This document shows, piece after piece, positions 33,118 to 43,739 of a DNA stretch of 64,000 nucleotides. The DNA comes from AP-15 sp963735445 (GTDB taxonomy: Bacteria > Pseudomonadota > Alphaproteobacteria > ATCC43930 > CGMCC-115725), in contig CAVTLC010000043.1 in assembly GCA_963735445.1 (NCBI GenBank), positions 1-64,000 on the forward strand. The letters are read 5' to 3'. Both the position numbers and the translations under genes were made by a program. Position 1 is the stretch's first letter, and each line of letters starts with the position of its first letter. Under the pieces are notes generated by a model. That model saw nothing but the letters and a program-made list of their open reading frames with translations, did no database searches and was not told the DNA's origin.

Positions 33118-35991
33118 ATGAGCGGCACGGCCGACGGCGACAGCGCTCTCGACCGCCGGGAGTTCCTCAAACGCTTCGTCGTCGGCGGGATCGGCGTCGC
33201 CGTGCTGCCGTTTCCGGCCCTTGGCGCCGAGCTCTTCGCGTGGCCTTCCCAGCGCAACGACGCGGCCGGTGGCTTGCCGCTGGGACGCATCGACGGCTAT
33301 CCGAAAGTCACCGGACAGAAGCTCTATTCTGCCGATTTCCGCGCCGCGGACATGCTGGGCTGGCCGGACCATACGGCGCACGCGATGCTCCTGCGCGCGC
33401 GGGACGTGACGCATGTCTTTGCCGGCATTGATCTGTCCGGTCTGGAGACCTCGCTGCAGCCGAACCGGGCTGTTCTTGCCGCCGACCTGGCGGCGGCGAA
33501 ACTGCGGGTCCCGTCCTTCTACGCCGGAGACCTCCTCTGTCCCGAGGGGCAGGTGCCGGCTTTTCTCGGGCAACCGCTAGCACTTCTGATCTGGAACGAC
33601 TTCGCCGCCTTTGCCGTGGCCCGCCAAATCCTGCGCGCGACCGACCCGATGCGCCGCGGCGCGCGCGGCACGCCGCCGCCGCGCCCTCCCTACGGTGGCA
33701 TGCGTTTTGTGCGCATTGCCGGACCCACGTCCGACGCCGATGACGTCTATTCGCCGTTGCGCGACGGCTGGACGATACCGGCGCGGTTTCAGCCGCCCCC
33801 TCATCCGCGGCAAGGGCCGCAGCCGCCTCCTTTTGCCGCGCAGTGGGATTCGTCGAACCCGGTCGGTTCTCCGGCCGCGCGCGCCTCCTATTACGGGCAG
33901 GAGGTTCGGCGATTGCTGACCGGGCACGTCCCGGATTTGCTCGTTATCGAGCAGACGTTTCACACGCCTTCGAACGACCCTGTCTTTCTCGAACCGGAGA
34001 ACGGGCTCGCCTGGCGCGACGGCAAGCGCCGAGCCCTCGAACTCGTGCTCGGCACGCAGTCGCCCGAGAATTCGGCCTCTTCGATCGCCACGCTGGTAGC
34101 CGAGGCCGGCGGCGATCTGCGCGTCGACAATGTCATTGCGCACTGCACCGCGATCGGCGGCGGCTTCGGCGGCCGCGATCATTCGATATTCCCGCTTTAT
34201 GTGGCGGTGGCTGGGCTCTTCGCTGACAGCATGCCGGTTCGGCTCGCCAATGACCGTTTCGAGCAGTTCCAGTCCGGCCTCAAGCGCCATGCCTTCGAGA
34301 TCACAAGCAGGCTCTGCATCGATCGGAGGACGAACAAAATCGCCGCGTACGCCGCCGATCTCGTCGCCGACGGCGGCGGTCTGGCGAACTATTCCGCCAG
34401 TGTCGGTCTCGTCGCCGCCGCCGCGGCCATCGGCATCTACGATGTTCCGAAGGTCGATGTGACCTCGGTGGCGCTCGCCTCGACCGGCGTGCCGGCCGGC
34501 TCGATGCGCGGCTACGGGGCATTGCAGTCTATGACGCCGCTCGAGGTGATGATCGATCGCGCTGCCGAGGCGCTCGGCTGCGATCCGATTGTGCTGCGGA
34601 AGACGAATGCACTGCGGTCGGGGCAGAAGAACCTGACCGGCAACATCATGACCGGAGCGATGCGCACAGAGGAGGTGCTCGACAAGCTCGCCGCCCATCC
34701 GATCTGGAAGGGTCGGGCGGCGGAGAAGATGCGGCGCCGCGCCATCGAGAGGGACAAGGCCTACGGGGTTGGGGTCGCCTGCGTTAACAGGGACTATGGC
34801 GGCGGCGCCGATGCCGCCCTGGCGATCGTGGAGATCACGCCGGAAGGGCGCATCCACGCCACGTCGAGCGCGGTAGAAATCGGCACCGGGCTGGCGACCG
34901 CGGTCGCGATGCGGACGGCGGACTATCTCGGCGCCGCTGCCGATCGGGTGCGGATGGCCGCCCTGTCGCAATGGCGGCCGTTGGGCCTTGTAACCTCGGG
35001 CGATCCTCTCACGATCGGCCAGGCCGAACAGGATGCCGCGGCGAAAAACCCGCGCTGGGTCCCGCGGCTGAACGTCCAGACCTACGCCTCGATCGGGGCC
35101 CATGTGCACACCCACGTCGTGGCCGAGGCGGCGCGGATCGTCTACCGCTTCGGCATCTGGCCCGCCGCGCTGACGATATGGGGCGAGGGGGTGATGGGCG
35201 GGCAGGCCGCCGGCCAGTTCCTGCGCCCGGAAGACGGGCGCTTCGTCGACGGCGCCCTTACCGTCGCCGGAATGGAGCCGCTGCCGCTGGCGCGGCTTGC
35301 CGCGAAGGCGCACGCGATGGGACTGGTGACGGCGGCGATGGTGCACGGCTTCAACCGTTGGAGTTGGGCGGTCGCCGTCTTCGAGATCCTCGGCCAGCGC
35401 TGGGAAGCGCCGATCGACGCGCTGGCGGTACGATACAGGCGGGACGCTGGTGCCGAACGCGGCGCCCTACCCGCAGCCGACGGGTTTCACCTCCTTGACC
35501 GCAACTCGATCCGGTTCCCGCCGACTCTGTTCCAGCGCTTCGGCACCAATTACGTCGCCGCCTGCGGCAGCCTCGCCGCGGTAGAGATCGAAAGATCGAC
35601 CGGAAGGCTCAGGATCGTCGATGCCTATTCGGTCCTCGAATGTGGACGTGCGCTCGTGCCGGAGGCGGTGTCTGGCCAAGCCCAGGGTGGCTTTGCACAA
35701 GGTGTCGGCTTTGCCCTCAGCGAATACCTTCCGCTGTTCGGGGATGGACCGGGGAATGGCAATTGGAACCTCGATCGCTACCACGTCCCGCGCGCTTCCG
35801 ACCTGCCGTTGTGGAACCTGGAGATCGAGGTGCTGCCGCCGCTCGGCCCGACCGACGTGCCCAAGGGCATCGCCGAGGTGGTGATGATCCCGATCGCGCC
35901 GGCGCTTTTAAACGCGATCTACGACGCGGTAGGCCGCCGCTTTACGAGCCTGCCGGTGACGACGGCGGCGATCAAGGAAGCCTTGGGATGA
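33118..35991 (+). CDS. Molybdenum hydroxylase large subunit, Tat-exported
   Basis: 957 residues from ATG 33118 (GGGGCGGGGA upstream). Twin-arginine signal DRREFLKRFVVGGIGVAVLP near residues 13-32. Xanthine dehydrogenase family molybdopterin-binding subunit: GGGFGGRD at the pterin/substrate region, GSMRGYGALQ, EIGTGLATAVAMR and the C-terminal GIAEVVMIPIAPALLNAI, whose Glu is the candidate catalytic residue. Its stop overlaps the small iron-sulfur subunit's ATG (ATGA). Two-subunit, FAD-less hydroxylases of this kind pass electrons to a cytochrome. None is encoded here. Substrate unknown, probably an aldehyde or N-heterocycle. Works folded, in the periplasm. Confidence 0.9.
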   Translation: MSGTADGDSALDRREFLKRFVVGGIGVAVLPFPALGAELFAWPSQRNDAAGGLPLGRIDGYPKVTGQKLYSADFRAADMLGWPDHTAHAMLLRARDVTHVFAGIDLSGLETSLQPNRAVLAADLAAAKLRVPSFYAGDLLCPEGQVPAFLGQPLALLIWNDFAAFAVARQILRATDPMRRGARGTPPPRPPYGGMRFVRIAGPTSDADDVYSPLRDGWTIPARFQPPPHPRQGPQPPPFAAQWDSSNPVGSPAARASYYGQEVRRLLTGHVPDLLVIEQTFHTPSNDPVFLEPENGLAWRDGKRRALELVLGTQSPENSASSIATLVAEAGGDLRVDNVIAHCTAIGGGFGGRDHSIFPLYVAVAGLFADSMPVRLANDRFEQFQSGLKRHAFEITSRLCIDRRTNKIAAYAADLVADGGGLANYSASVGLVAAAAAIGIYDVPKVDVTSVALASTGVPAGSMRGYGALQSMTPLEVMIDRAAEALGCDPIVLRKTNALRSGQKNLTGNIMTGAMRTEEVLDKLAAHPIWKGRAAEKMRRRAIERDKAYGVGVACVNRDYGGGADAALAIVEITPEGRIHATSSAVEIGTGLATAVAMRTADYLGAAADRVRMAALSQWRPLGLVTSGDPLTIGQAEQDAAAKNPRWVPRLNVQTYASIGAHVHTHVVAEAARIVYRFGIWPAALTIWGEGVMGGQAAGQFLRPEDGRFVDGALTVAGMEPLPLARLAAKAHAMGLVTAAMVHGFNRWSWAVAVFEILGQRWEAPIDALAVRYRRDAGAERGALPAADGFHLLDRNSIRFPPTLFQRFGTNYVAACGSLAAVEIERSTGRLRIVDAYSVLECGRALVPEAVSGQAQGGFAQGVGFALSEYLPLFGDGPGNGNWNLDRYHVPRASDLPLWNLEIEVLPPLGPTDVPKGIAEVVMIPIAPALLNAIYDAVGRRFTSLPVTTAAIKEALG

Positions 35992-36506
35992 AAAGCATCC
36001 GCATCGGTCTCACCGTCAATGGCGCCCCGAGGGGACCCGACGAAGTGCCGGCCAGTTTGCCGATGATCGACTATCTCCACGAATATTGCGGGCTGACCGG
36101 CACCAAGTTCGGTTGCGGCATCGGCGCCTGCCGCGCCTGCGTCGTTATCGAGGATCGCCCGGACGGGACGAGCACAACAGTCCCGACGTGCCTGTTGCCG
36201 GCGTCCGCCTTTGCCGGCAAGAAGGTGCGGACCATCGAGGGGCACGCGGGAAAGGGCGGTTTGACGCCGCTGCAGCAGGCGTTCGTGCAGCATTTCTCAT
36301 TTCAATGCGGCTATTGCACCCCGGGGTTCGTCAACGAGGCGCAGGTGCTGCTGGAGGCGCTGGCGCGAGAACCGGTGCCGAAAGCCGAGGTCGAGGCCCG
36401 CATCCGCGCCGCGATGAACGGTCATATCTGCCGCTGCACCGGCTATATCCGCTATTACGAAGCGATCCGCGCCGTGATCCTCGCTGATCCGAGGCTAACG
36501 CGCTGA
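35988..36506 (+). CDS. 2x[2Fe-2S] subunit of the molybdenum hydroxylase
   Basis: 172 residues. The plant-type cluster is bound by C43, C48, C51 (GCGIGACRAC) and C68. The second cluster is in the helical domain at C107, C110 (CGYCTPGF), C148 and C150 (ICRCTGY). The ATG at 35988 overlaps the stop of the large subunit (ATGA), so translation is coupled. It relays electrons from the molybdenum centre. No Tat signal of its own, so it is presumably exported as a complex with the large subunit. No FAD subunit or chaperone gene is adjacent. Confidence 0.92.
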   Translation: MKSIRIGLTVNGAPRGPDEVPASLPMIDYLHEYCGLTGTKFGCGIGACRACVVIEDRPDGTSTTVPTCLLPASAFAGKKVRTIEGHAGKGGLTPLQQAFVQHFSFQCGYCTPGFVNEAQVLLEALAREPVPKAEVEARIRAAMNGHICRCTGYIRYYEAIRAVILADPRLTR

Positions 36507-36806
36507 CGATGCACAGCGGACCAGCACGACAAGATGCACGCGTGAGTTTCCGCTTCGCGCCCCGCGCTGTGCCGCGGTCGCTTCCGGTGCCAGCCGCTGT
36601 CGGCTCTACCTCGCCGGGCCGTTCAGCATTGGCTACGTGGATTTCTTCACGTTTCTGATCCCTCTAATCGTCCCTGCCGCACCGACGCCTCGAATAAAAC
36701 GCAGGTAATCAAGACTGACTTTCGCTCCATCTCCTGGACTTCGTTGCCGCTCTCCGATTGGCGTCGTCTCCGCCATCCGGTGACGCGATCATGAAGGTCG
36801 GTTCAG
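36507..36806. other. No recognisable gene
   Basis: 300 bp between the molybdenum hydroxylase operon and the IS1182-type element. No family match and no convincing hairpin terminator. Confidence 0.4.
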
Positions 36807-38080
36807 GGTCGAGGCCGTGGCAAAACGCGTTTGCGGAGGATGGTGGGCCAATCTCAATGGTCAGATTGTAGCAGGGTCTCGGCGCTGATCCGCGCTGATC
36901 CAGGCCCTCAGGCCCGGATCGCGTGCAGCAGCGGTCCGACACCGATGATCGCGATCACCCGTTTCATGTTGTAGGCTAGAACGTGGAGGCTCATCTCGGT
37001 GCGGATCCGCTTCAGCGTCCTGGTCAGGAAGTGGGTGCTTCCCATCCATGATTTGAAGGTTCCAAAAGGGTGCTCCACAGTTTGGCGGCGCACGCCCATG
37101 GCGTCGGGCATCCGGTCGAGCCTGGCCTGCATCGCGTCGAGGACGCCTTCATGTTTCCAGCGCTTGACCCGCTTTAGCTTCTCGGGTGTGCAGCTGGACT
37201 TGAGAGGACAGGTGAAGCAAGCGGTCAGATTGCGGTAGTGGTCGATATCGCCGCGACGGTCCGATCGGACAAGCCCTCTCGTCAGGTGTTCGCCGGCCGG
37301 GCAGGTGTAATGGTCGTTCTCGGCGTCGTAGATGAAGTCCTGCCCGGTGAACAGGCCGCGCTTGGCATTGCCAGATGTCAGCGTCTTGGGCACGCAGGGC
37401 AGCACACCAGTGTTTTCGCATGCCAATACCTGATCGCCGTTGAAATAGCCCCGATCAGCCAGAACAGTGATCTCGTCGTTTCCTGTCGCCTCCTGCGCCT
37501 TGAGCGCCATCGGCACGAGTTGTGTTCGGTCATGGCCGACATTGGTCACTTCGTGCGCCACGATCAGGTGGTGTTCGACGTCGACGGCGGTCTGCACGTT
37601 GTAGCCAACGATGCCGGTGCCTTTGCCGCTGGTCGCCATTGAACGGGCGTCGGGGTCGGTCAACGAGACCTGCTGGTCGGGCGCGTCCCGAACCGTCTGC
37701 TCGATCTCCTTCAAGGACTGCATCTGTCGGCGCAGGCCGGCGATCTTCTCCTTCAGGCGGACCGACTTGACTTCAGCGACATCGCTCTCCTCGCGGTCGG
37801 CCCGGTCCAATGCTGCCAGGTAACGCGCGATGCTGGCGTCGACCTGCTCCATGCGCTTGCCGACTTTGGCCCCGTGAAGTTCTTGTCACGATTGTTGACG
37901 GCTTTGAACTTGCTACCGTCGATCGCAACAACGGCCTGGGCAAACAGGTTCAGACGACGGCACAGCGCAACAAACTGGCCGCATACCGCCCTGATCGCTG
38001 GCCCGTTGTCCTTGCGAAAATCGGCGATGGTCTTGAAATCCGGCATCAGCCGCCCGGTCAGCCACATCACCTCAATATTG

Positions 38081-39454
38081 GTTAGCGTCCGCGCTTGTGG
38101 TGGAAATTCGCGTGAGCGACGGGTGGTCACCGGGAAGGTCCGGCTAAGGTGGAGGTGCAAACACTTCACCCAAAGCCCACCGAGGACCCGATGACCGACG
38201 ACAGAATGGCGCTCGTTGACCTGCTGCAGAAGAGCGGTGATGGCGATTTCCTGCGAGCCGTTGCGGAGGCGGTGCTGCAAATCCTGATGGAAGCCGATGT
38301 TGAAGGCCTGATCGGCGCCGGCTGGCATGAGCGCTCCGCCGACCGGCTCAATTACCGCAATGGCTATCGCGAGCGCAGTCTTGACACCCGCCTCGGATCG
38401 CTCCAGCTGCGGATCCCAAAGCTGCGCCAGGGCTCGTACTTCCCGCCTTTTCTGGAGCCGCGCAAGACCGCTGAGAAGGCGTTGGTCACGGTGATCCAGG
38501 AGGCGTGGATCGGCGGCGTGTCGACCCGGCGGGTTGACGAGCTGGTCCAGGCGATGGGCCTGTCCGGCATCTCGAAAAGCCAGGTCTCCAAGTTGTGCAA
38601 GGACATTGATGAACGGGTCAACGCGTTCCTCGACCGGCCGATCGATGGCGAGTGGCCGTATCTGTGGCTCGACGCGACCTACCTCAAGGTCCGCGACGGC
38701 GGCCGCATCGTCTCGGTCGCGGCGATAATCGCCGTCGCCGTTAATACCGAGGGGCCGGCGCGAGATCGTCGGTCTCGGCATCGGCCCCTCGGAGGCCAAA
38801 CCGTTCTGGTCGGCCTTTCTGAAGGGCTTGGTCAAGCGCGGTCTCAAGGGTGTCAAGCTGGTGATCTCGGATGCTCATGACGGCTTGCGCCTTGCGATCA
38901 CTCGCGTGCTCGGCGCCACTCGGCAGCGCTGCCGGGTCCATTGGATGCGCAACGCCTTGGCCCACGTGCCGAAAGGTCAGCACACCATGGTCGCCGCCGC
39001 GATCCGCCAGGCTTTCTTGCAAAGCGATGCCGAGATGGCACATCAGACCTGGCGGCATGTTGCTGATCAGCTCCGCGGGCGCTGGCCCAAGCTTGCGACG
39101 CTGATGGATGACAGCGAGCACGACGTGCTGGCCTTTATCACCTTTCCGGCCCAACACCGCACCAAGTTGCACTCAACCAACCCGCTGGAACGGCTGAACA
39201 AGGAAGTGAAGCGGCGCGCCGAAGTCGTCGGCATCTTCCCCAACGAGGCCAGCATCACCCGGCTGATCGGCGCCGTGCTACTCGAGCAGAATGACGAGTG
39301 GCTGCTCCAGTGCCGCTATATGCAGATCGAGGGTATGGCCGAACTGGCATTGCCGCTGATCGATACCGAACTGGGCAAACTTCCACCACTGGCCGCCTGA
39401 CCAGTGACCATCTCAATCTCCACTCCGATTTACACCAGCTTGACGGACGTGACC
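38081..39454 (+). mobile_element. IS256-family insertion sequence
   Basis: 1,374 bp. Exact 8-bp target duplication CAATATTG at 38073-38080 and 39455-39462, inside the type a transposase gene. Imperfect inverted ends GTTAGCGTCCGCGCTTGTGG and, reversed, GGTCACGTCCGTCAAGCTGG. One transposase gene, frameshifted. Confidence 0.9.
38191..39400 (+). pseudogene. IS256-family transposase, frameshifted
   Basis: ATG 38191 (MTDDRMALVDLLQKSGDGDF). Conserved LNYRNGYRERSLDTRLGSL, then PYLWLDATYLKVR with the first catalytic Asp. One extra base near 38755 breaks the frame. The other frame resumes at VKRGLKGVKLVISDAHDGL (second Asp) and reaches STNPLERLNKEVKRR (catalytic Glu) and the stop at 39400. Otherwise full length (about 400 residues). 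One base separates it from an intact enzyme. Confidence 0.9.
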
Positions 39455-39770
39455 CAATATTGCGCTGGGTTTCGCGCTCCAGCCGGCGGCTCGACTGAAC
39501 CCGGTTCAAATAACCGTAGATATAAATCTTGAGCAGCGTCACTGGATGGTACGAGGGACGGCCGGTCGCTTCCGGTCGAACGCCCGCAAAACCCAACACC
39601 GCCAAACCAGTTCATCAATGAAGGCATCGACGATGCGGACAGGGTTATCTTCCCCGACATAGCCGTCCAAGCAATCCGGCAGCAAGATGAGCTGGCTCCG
39701 GTCTTGGCCCTCAACAAAACGCTTCATTCCGGTTCCCCCGAACCCCCCGGAAGAGTACCAGATATAGCTA

Positions 39771-41385
39771 ATACCGTTGAAAAACTCGTCCAATAGGACG
39801 GTCTGGCCTGGTATTCTGCAGTTGACCATCAAACGGTTGGGGGACCGGGGGATGATGGGACAACAGAGCGGGCTGCAAGAGCGTCTGTTCTACGAATTTC
39901 GGTTGGATGACTGGGTTCCAGTCGATCATCTACTGAGAAAAATCGATGCGGTCCTCGATTTGAGCGGTCTGCGGCACGAGCTGGCGCCGTTCTACAGTCA
40001 TACTGGGCGGCCCTCGATTGATCCCGAACTGATGATCCGAATGCTGCTGGTTGGCTACTGCTATGGCCTCCGATCGGAGCGGCGATTGTGCGACGAGACG
40101 CACCTCAATCTTGCATATCGATGGTTTTGTCGATTGGGGCTTGAAGGCGCGGTGCCGGATCATTCGACCTTCTCCAAGAACCGGCATGGCCGCTTTCGCG
40201 AGAGTGCCCTGTTCCGTCGCCTGTTCGAACAGGTTGTGGCGCGGTGCATGCGGGCAGGACTGGTTGGCGGCGAAGGCTTTGCGATCGACGCCAGTGTGAT
40301 CGAGGCGGATGCCAGTTCTGGCCGCAAGGTCGACGGCAAGCTCACGAGCCTGGCCGGAAACCGAGAAACTCACACGTCCTGTGCAGCGAGTATCTCGCGG
40401 CGCTTGATCAGGCTGCGGCGGCCGAGGCGGCAAAGACCGAGGCTGCGGATAACGACATGCCGCCCGGCAACCCGCCGGCTCCGTCAAAATTCACCTCGCT
40501 GACCGATCCGACTGCGGCGTGGACCAACAAAGGGCAGCGCAAGGTCGGGTTTGCCTATGGCGCCAATTACCTGATCGACCTGCAGCAGGCGATTATCGTC
40601 GACGTCGAGGCAACACCGGCGCGCTGGAGCGCCGAGGTCGCTGCGACCAAGACGGTGCTGGAGCGGACCCAAGCGTGCTTTGGCCTCAAGCCGCAGCGGC
40701 TGGCGGCTGATGCCGCCTACGGATCGGGGCTGATGATCGGGTGGCTGATGCGGCGCGGGATCGAGCCGCATATTCCGCTGCTTGATCGCGAGCACCAGAC
40801 CAATGGCTTTTTCACCCGCGCCGAATTCACCTTTGACCCGCAAGCCAATGTCTTTATCTGTCCCAGCGGAAAACAGCTCAGGAGCACCGGCCTGGTGCGT
40901 GACGACGGCACCGTGCCGTATTGGGCCAGCCCCAAGGATTGCCGCGCCTGCGCCCTGAAGCCACGCTGCACCAAAGGCGAAAAGCGGATCGTCACGCGCA
41001 ACCTGTTCGAGGCCGAACGCGAGCACGTGCGCGCGCTCAAGGGCACCGAGGTCTTCGAGCGCTCGGCCCGGGAGCGGCGCAAGGTCGAAATGGCATTTGC
41101 CCATCTGAAGCGAAATTTGAGCTTCCGACGACTGCGGCTGCGTGGGATTACGGGCGCCAAAGATGAGTTTCTGCTCGCCGCCACGGTCCAGAATTTACGA
41201 AAGTTGGCCCGGTCTCTGGCCTATCGCCCGCCAATACCGTCCGGCTGTCCCGCCTGACCAAAGGAAAGGGCCGCCAGCCTAGTCAAAGAAACGATCGGTG
41301 ACCATCCCCAGTCGCTCTATTACTTGCTACTTTGCATCCCCAGCAGGCGCCGCCGTGTTCGAAGCGCGAGTTTTTCAACGGTATT
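39771..41385 (+). mobile_element. IS1182-type element (type b), copy 1
   Basis: 1,615 bp. The terminal inverted repeats are perfect over 19 bp: AATACCGTTGAAAAACTCG at 39771-39789 and its complement at 41367-41385. The 4-bp duplication AGCT flanks it (39767-39770, 41386-41389). It sits in the outer end of the type a element. The displaced end (GTTTTCACACAGCC) is found beyond 41389. Confidence 0.92.
39852..41257 (+). pseudogene. IS1182-type b transposase, frameshifted
   Basis: ATG 39852 begins MMGQQSGLQERLFYEFRLDD. GRPSIDPELMIRMLLVGYC, HSTFSKNRHGRFRES and GFAIDASVIEADA are conserved. The frame slips near 40380, then continues SEYLAALDQAAAAEA, LAADAAYGSG, CRACALKPRCTKGEKR and RRKVEMAFAHLKRNL to TGA 41257. 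The two frames join without missing residues. A relative with 50-60 percent identity by eye is at 59614-61006. Confidence 0.88.
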
Positions 41386-41464
41386 AGCTGTTTTCACACA
41401 GCCTCGGTCGATTTGACGCGTTCGCCTGGCGGTATTGGGATGGTTCGAATCGGCGCTTCCTCGT

Positions 41465-41555
41465 TATTGCCGCGCGCTCCGGCCCGGGTCTGCTTACTGA
41501 ACCCATAGCCGGCGCTCAGGTTGGCCGGCGGGAACTGGTCATTCTGTCCCTTTCC
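41465..41555 (-). repeat. Dispersed intergenic repeat, copy E
   Basis: The minus strand reads GACAGAATGACCAGTTCCCG, CCGGCCAACCTGAGCGCCGG and CTATGGGTTCAGTAAGCAG. It lies between the IS nest and an IS110 relic. Confidence 0.75.
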
Positions 41556-41741
41556 TGCCATTCCCCTTCGGAAATCTAAATCGGTCAGAATGGCTGAGGG
41601 TGGTCATTCACCCTCGGGGTCGGCAAATTCTAGAGAGTCCCGCTATACCAGCGGTGACCCGTAAGATCGGGCAAAGCGCCGGGAAAAAGGCGTACGGATA
41701 GTATCGGGAAACCCTAATGAAAATCCTATACTGCAGATGGA

Positions 41742-41918
41742 TCAGAACGGAGTCTGGTGAATGAGCGCAGGGCCGCTGAGCGAGGTCAGAACGGCGATGA
41801 TGGCGGCCGGTTCGGTCGGTACTTTCTGCTCCCAAATCACCTTGCCGGTATCGTCGACGACGCATACCGAGGTTTCCTTCACCGACACATCAAAGACCAA
41901 CGAAATGCGCCATCTCAT
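41742..41918 (-). pseudogene. IS110-family transposase, N-terminal fragment
   Basis: ATG 41918: MRWRISLVFDVSVKETSVCV, then VVDDTGKVIWEQKVPTEPAA. This is the first DEDD-type aspartate region (FDVSVKETS) of IS110 transposases. Only about 50 residues remain. It belongs to a different subgroup from the element at 47401. The flanking 41556-41741 and 41919-42125 hold no gene. Confidence 0.65.
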
Positions 41919-42125
41919 CGCTCCTTCCTCGATGCCGAGGTCGCGCCGACCTCGATCCACTCATCGTCACAGAAGGGGATACGCACTCATCATCCAAACG
42001 TGAGCCGCAGCCGCCGCGATACACCATCTTTCAAAACACGCATATCCTTGGTCGGGATATCGGGAATAATACTTTACGCGACCTTGCCCTTTTGCTGCTG
42101 TCGCGGTGAATGGCCGCTTCGGGGC

Positions 42126-43732
42126 CAGGCCGTGTGAAAACGCCTAATCTGGTATTCTCTCTGGGGGTTCGGGGGGACCGGAATGAAGCGTTTTGTTGAG
42201 GGTCAAGACCGGAGCCAGCTGATCTTGCTGCCGGATTGCTTGGACGACTACGTCGGGGAAGATAACCCTGTCCGTATCGTCGATGCCTTCATTGATGAAC
42301 TGGATCTGGCGGCGCTGGGCTTTGATGGGGTTGTGCCGGAGGTGACGGGGCGCCCGGCCTATCATCCCCCGACGCTGCTAAAGATTTACCTCTACGGCTA
42401 TCTCAACCGCGTGCAGTCGAGCCGGCGGCTCGAACGGGAAGCGCAGCGCAATATCGAGCTGATGTGGCTGACCGGGCGGCTGGCGCCCGACTTCAAGACG
42501 ATCGCCGACTTTCGCAAGGACAACGGCGCGGCGATCCGGGCGGTGTGTGGGCAGTTTGTCGAGCTTTGCCGTCGGCTCAAGCTCTTCACTCATGCCGTTG
42601 TTGCGATCGACGGCAGCAAGTTCAAAGCGGTGAACAACCGCGACAAGAATTACACTGTCGCCAAGGTCACCGGGCGGATGGAGCAGGTCAACGCCAGCAT
42701 CGCGCGTTACCTGGCGGCACTGGACCGGGCCGACCGCGAAGAGAGCGATATCGCCGAGGCCAAGTCGATCCGGCTGAAGGAGAAGATTGCCGGCCTGCGC
42801 CGACAGATGCGGGCCTTGAAGGTGATGGAGCAGACGGTTCAGGACGCACCCGACCAGCAAGTCTCGCTGACCGATCCCGACGCCCGTTCGATGGCGACCA
42901 GCGGCAAAGGCACCGCCACCGTCGGCTACAATGTACAGATCGCCGTCGACGCCGAGCACCATCTGATCGTGGCCCACGAGGTGATCAATCAGGGGTACGA
43001 CCGCCACCAGCTTGCGCCGATGGCGTTCAAGGCACAGCAGGCCACGGGTGGCGAGCAGATCACCGCCCTGGCCGACCGCGGCTACTTTAACGGCGACCAG
43101 GTCCTCTCGTGCGAAGGCACAGGCGTCGCACCTGTCGTGCCCAAGACCCTGACCTCTGGCAACACCAAGCGCGGGCTATTCACCGGGCAGGACTTCATCT
43201 ACGACGCCGAGAAGGATCACTACACCTGCCCGGCCGGCCAGCACCTGACCAGGGGGCGGGTCCGATCCGACCGCTCGGGCGACATCGATCAATACCGCCA
43301 CCTGACCGCTTGCTTCACCTGTCCTCTCAAGCCGCGGTGCACCGCGGAGAAAGTGAAGCGGGTCAAGCGCTGGAAACACGAAGACGTCCTAGACGTCATG
43401 CGTCATGCAGGATCGGCTCGACCGCATGCCCGAGGCCATGGGCGTGCGACGACAGACCGTCGAACACCCGTTTGGAACCCTCAAGGCTTGGATGGGCGCC
43501 ACCCACTTCCTGACCCGGACCCTCGATAAGGTCCGAACCGAGATGAGCCTTCACGTCCTGGCCTACAATCTCAAGCGAATGATCACCATCCTCGGCGTGG
43601 GACCGCTGATAGCGGCAATCAGGACCTGATCGCCGCTATCAAACCGCATCAGTCGATCTGCCCGGCATCCAACTGTCTTGCGGGAAACACAGCGCATCGG
43701 CCGCTTCATCTCACGCGTTTTCCCACGGCCTC
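42126..43732 (+). mobile_element. IS1182-type element (type a), copy 2
   Basis: 1,607 bp. Ends CAGGCCGTGTGAAAACGC (42126) and the complementary GCGTTTTCCCACGGCCTC (to 43732). The flanking 4-bp direct repeat is GGGC (42122-42125, 43733-43736). Same element type as copy 1 at 36811, opposite orientation. Confidence 0.88.
42183..43629 (+). pseudogene. IS1182-type a transposase, broken by a 7-bp duplication
   Basis: ATG 42183 (MKRFVEGQDRSQLILLPDCL). The frame is open for about 410 codons through IAVDAEHHLIVAHEV and LADRGYFNGDQV. Near 43395-43410 the bases GTCATGC occur twice in tandem and shift the frame. The remaining 70 residues (MQDRLDRMPEAMGVRRQTV to GVGPLIAAIRT) are in the next frame, ending 43629. 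Removing one GTCATGC restores a full-length transposase of about 480 residues. Confidence 0.9.
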
Positions 43733-43739
43733 GGGCATG

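Larger units (their letters stand above)
36908..39727 (-). pseudogene. IS1182-type a transposase, split and frameshifted
   Basis: The start (ATG 39727, MKRFVEGQDRSQLILLPDCL) is followed by a frame change near 39600. YLNRVQSSRRLERETQRNI then runs into the IS256 insertion. Beyond it, EVMWLTGRLMPDFKTIADFR continues, shifts frame near 37860, and goes on with MEQVDASIARYLAALDRA, the DARSMATSGKG motif, LADRGYFNGDQ and the C-terminal VRRQTVEHPFGTFKSWMG to stop 36908. Three lesions plus an insertion, so no functional transposase. Confidence 0.85.
36811..41405 (-). mobile_element. IS1182-type element (type a), copy 1, with two elements inserted
   Basis: The left end GAGGCCGTGGCAAAACGC (36811) and the right end, read in reverse GAGGCTGTGTGAAAACAG (41405), are inverted repeats that match the ends of copy 2 at 42126-43732. 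The 4-bp direct repeat GGTC flanks it (36807-36810 and 41406-41409). After removal of the inner IS256-type (38081-39454) and IS1182-type b (39771-41385) elements, about 1,600 bp remain, the same length as copy 2. Confidence 0.85.

Noticed and set aside
32662..33573. 303-codon minus-strand frame overlapping the integrase remnant and the start of the molybdenum hydroxylase
   Set aside because: Only the integrase-like end is convincing, and it is in another frame. The rest lies antisense to the Tat-signal gene.
33577..35346. 589-codon open frame antisense to the molybdenum hydroxylase gene
   Set aside because: The plus-strand frame has Tat signal, cofactor motifs and a coupled partner. The antisense frame has no family features and is a GC-rich shadow.
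41390..42125. Search for a tRNA or attachment site near the integrase relic and IS nest
   Set aside because: No cloverleaf-like sequence or CCA-ended stem was recognised by eye in 32.5-33.1 kb or here.
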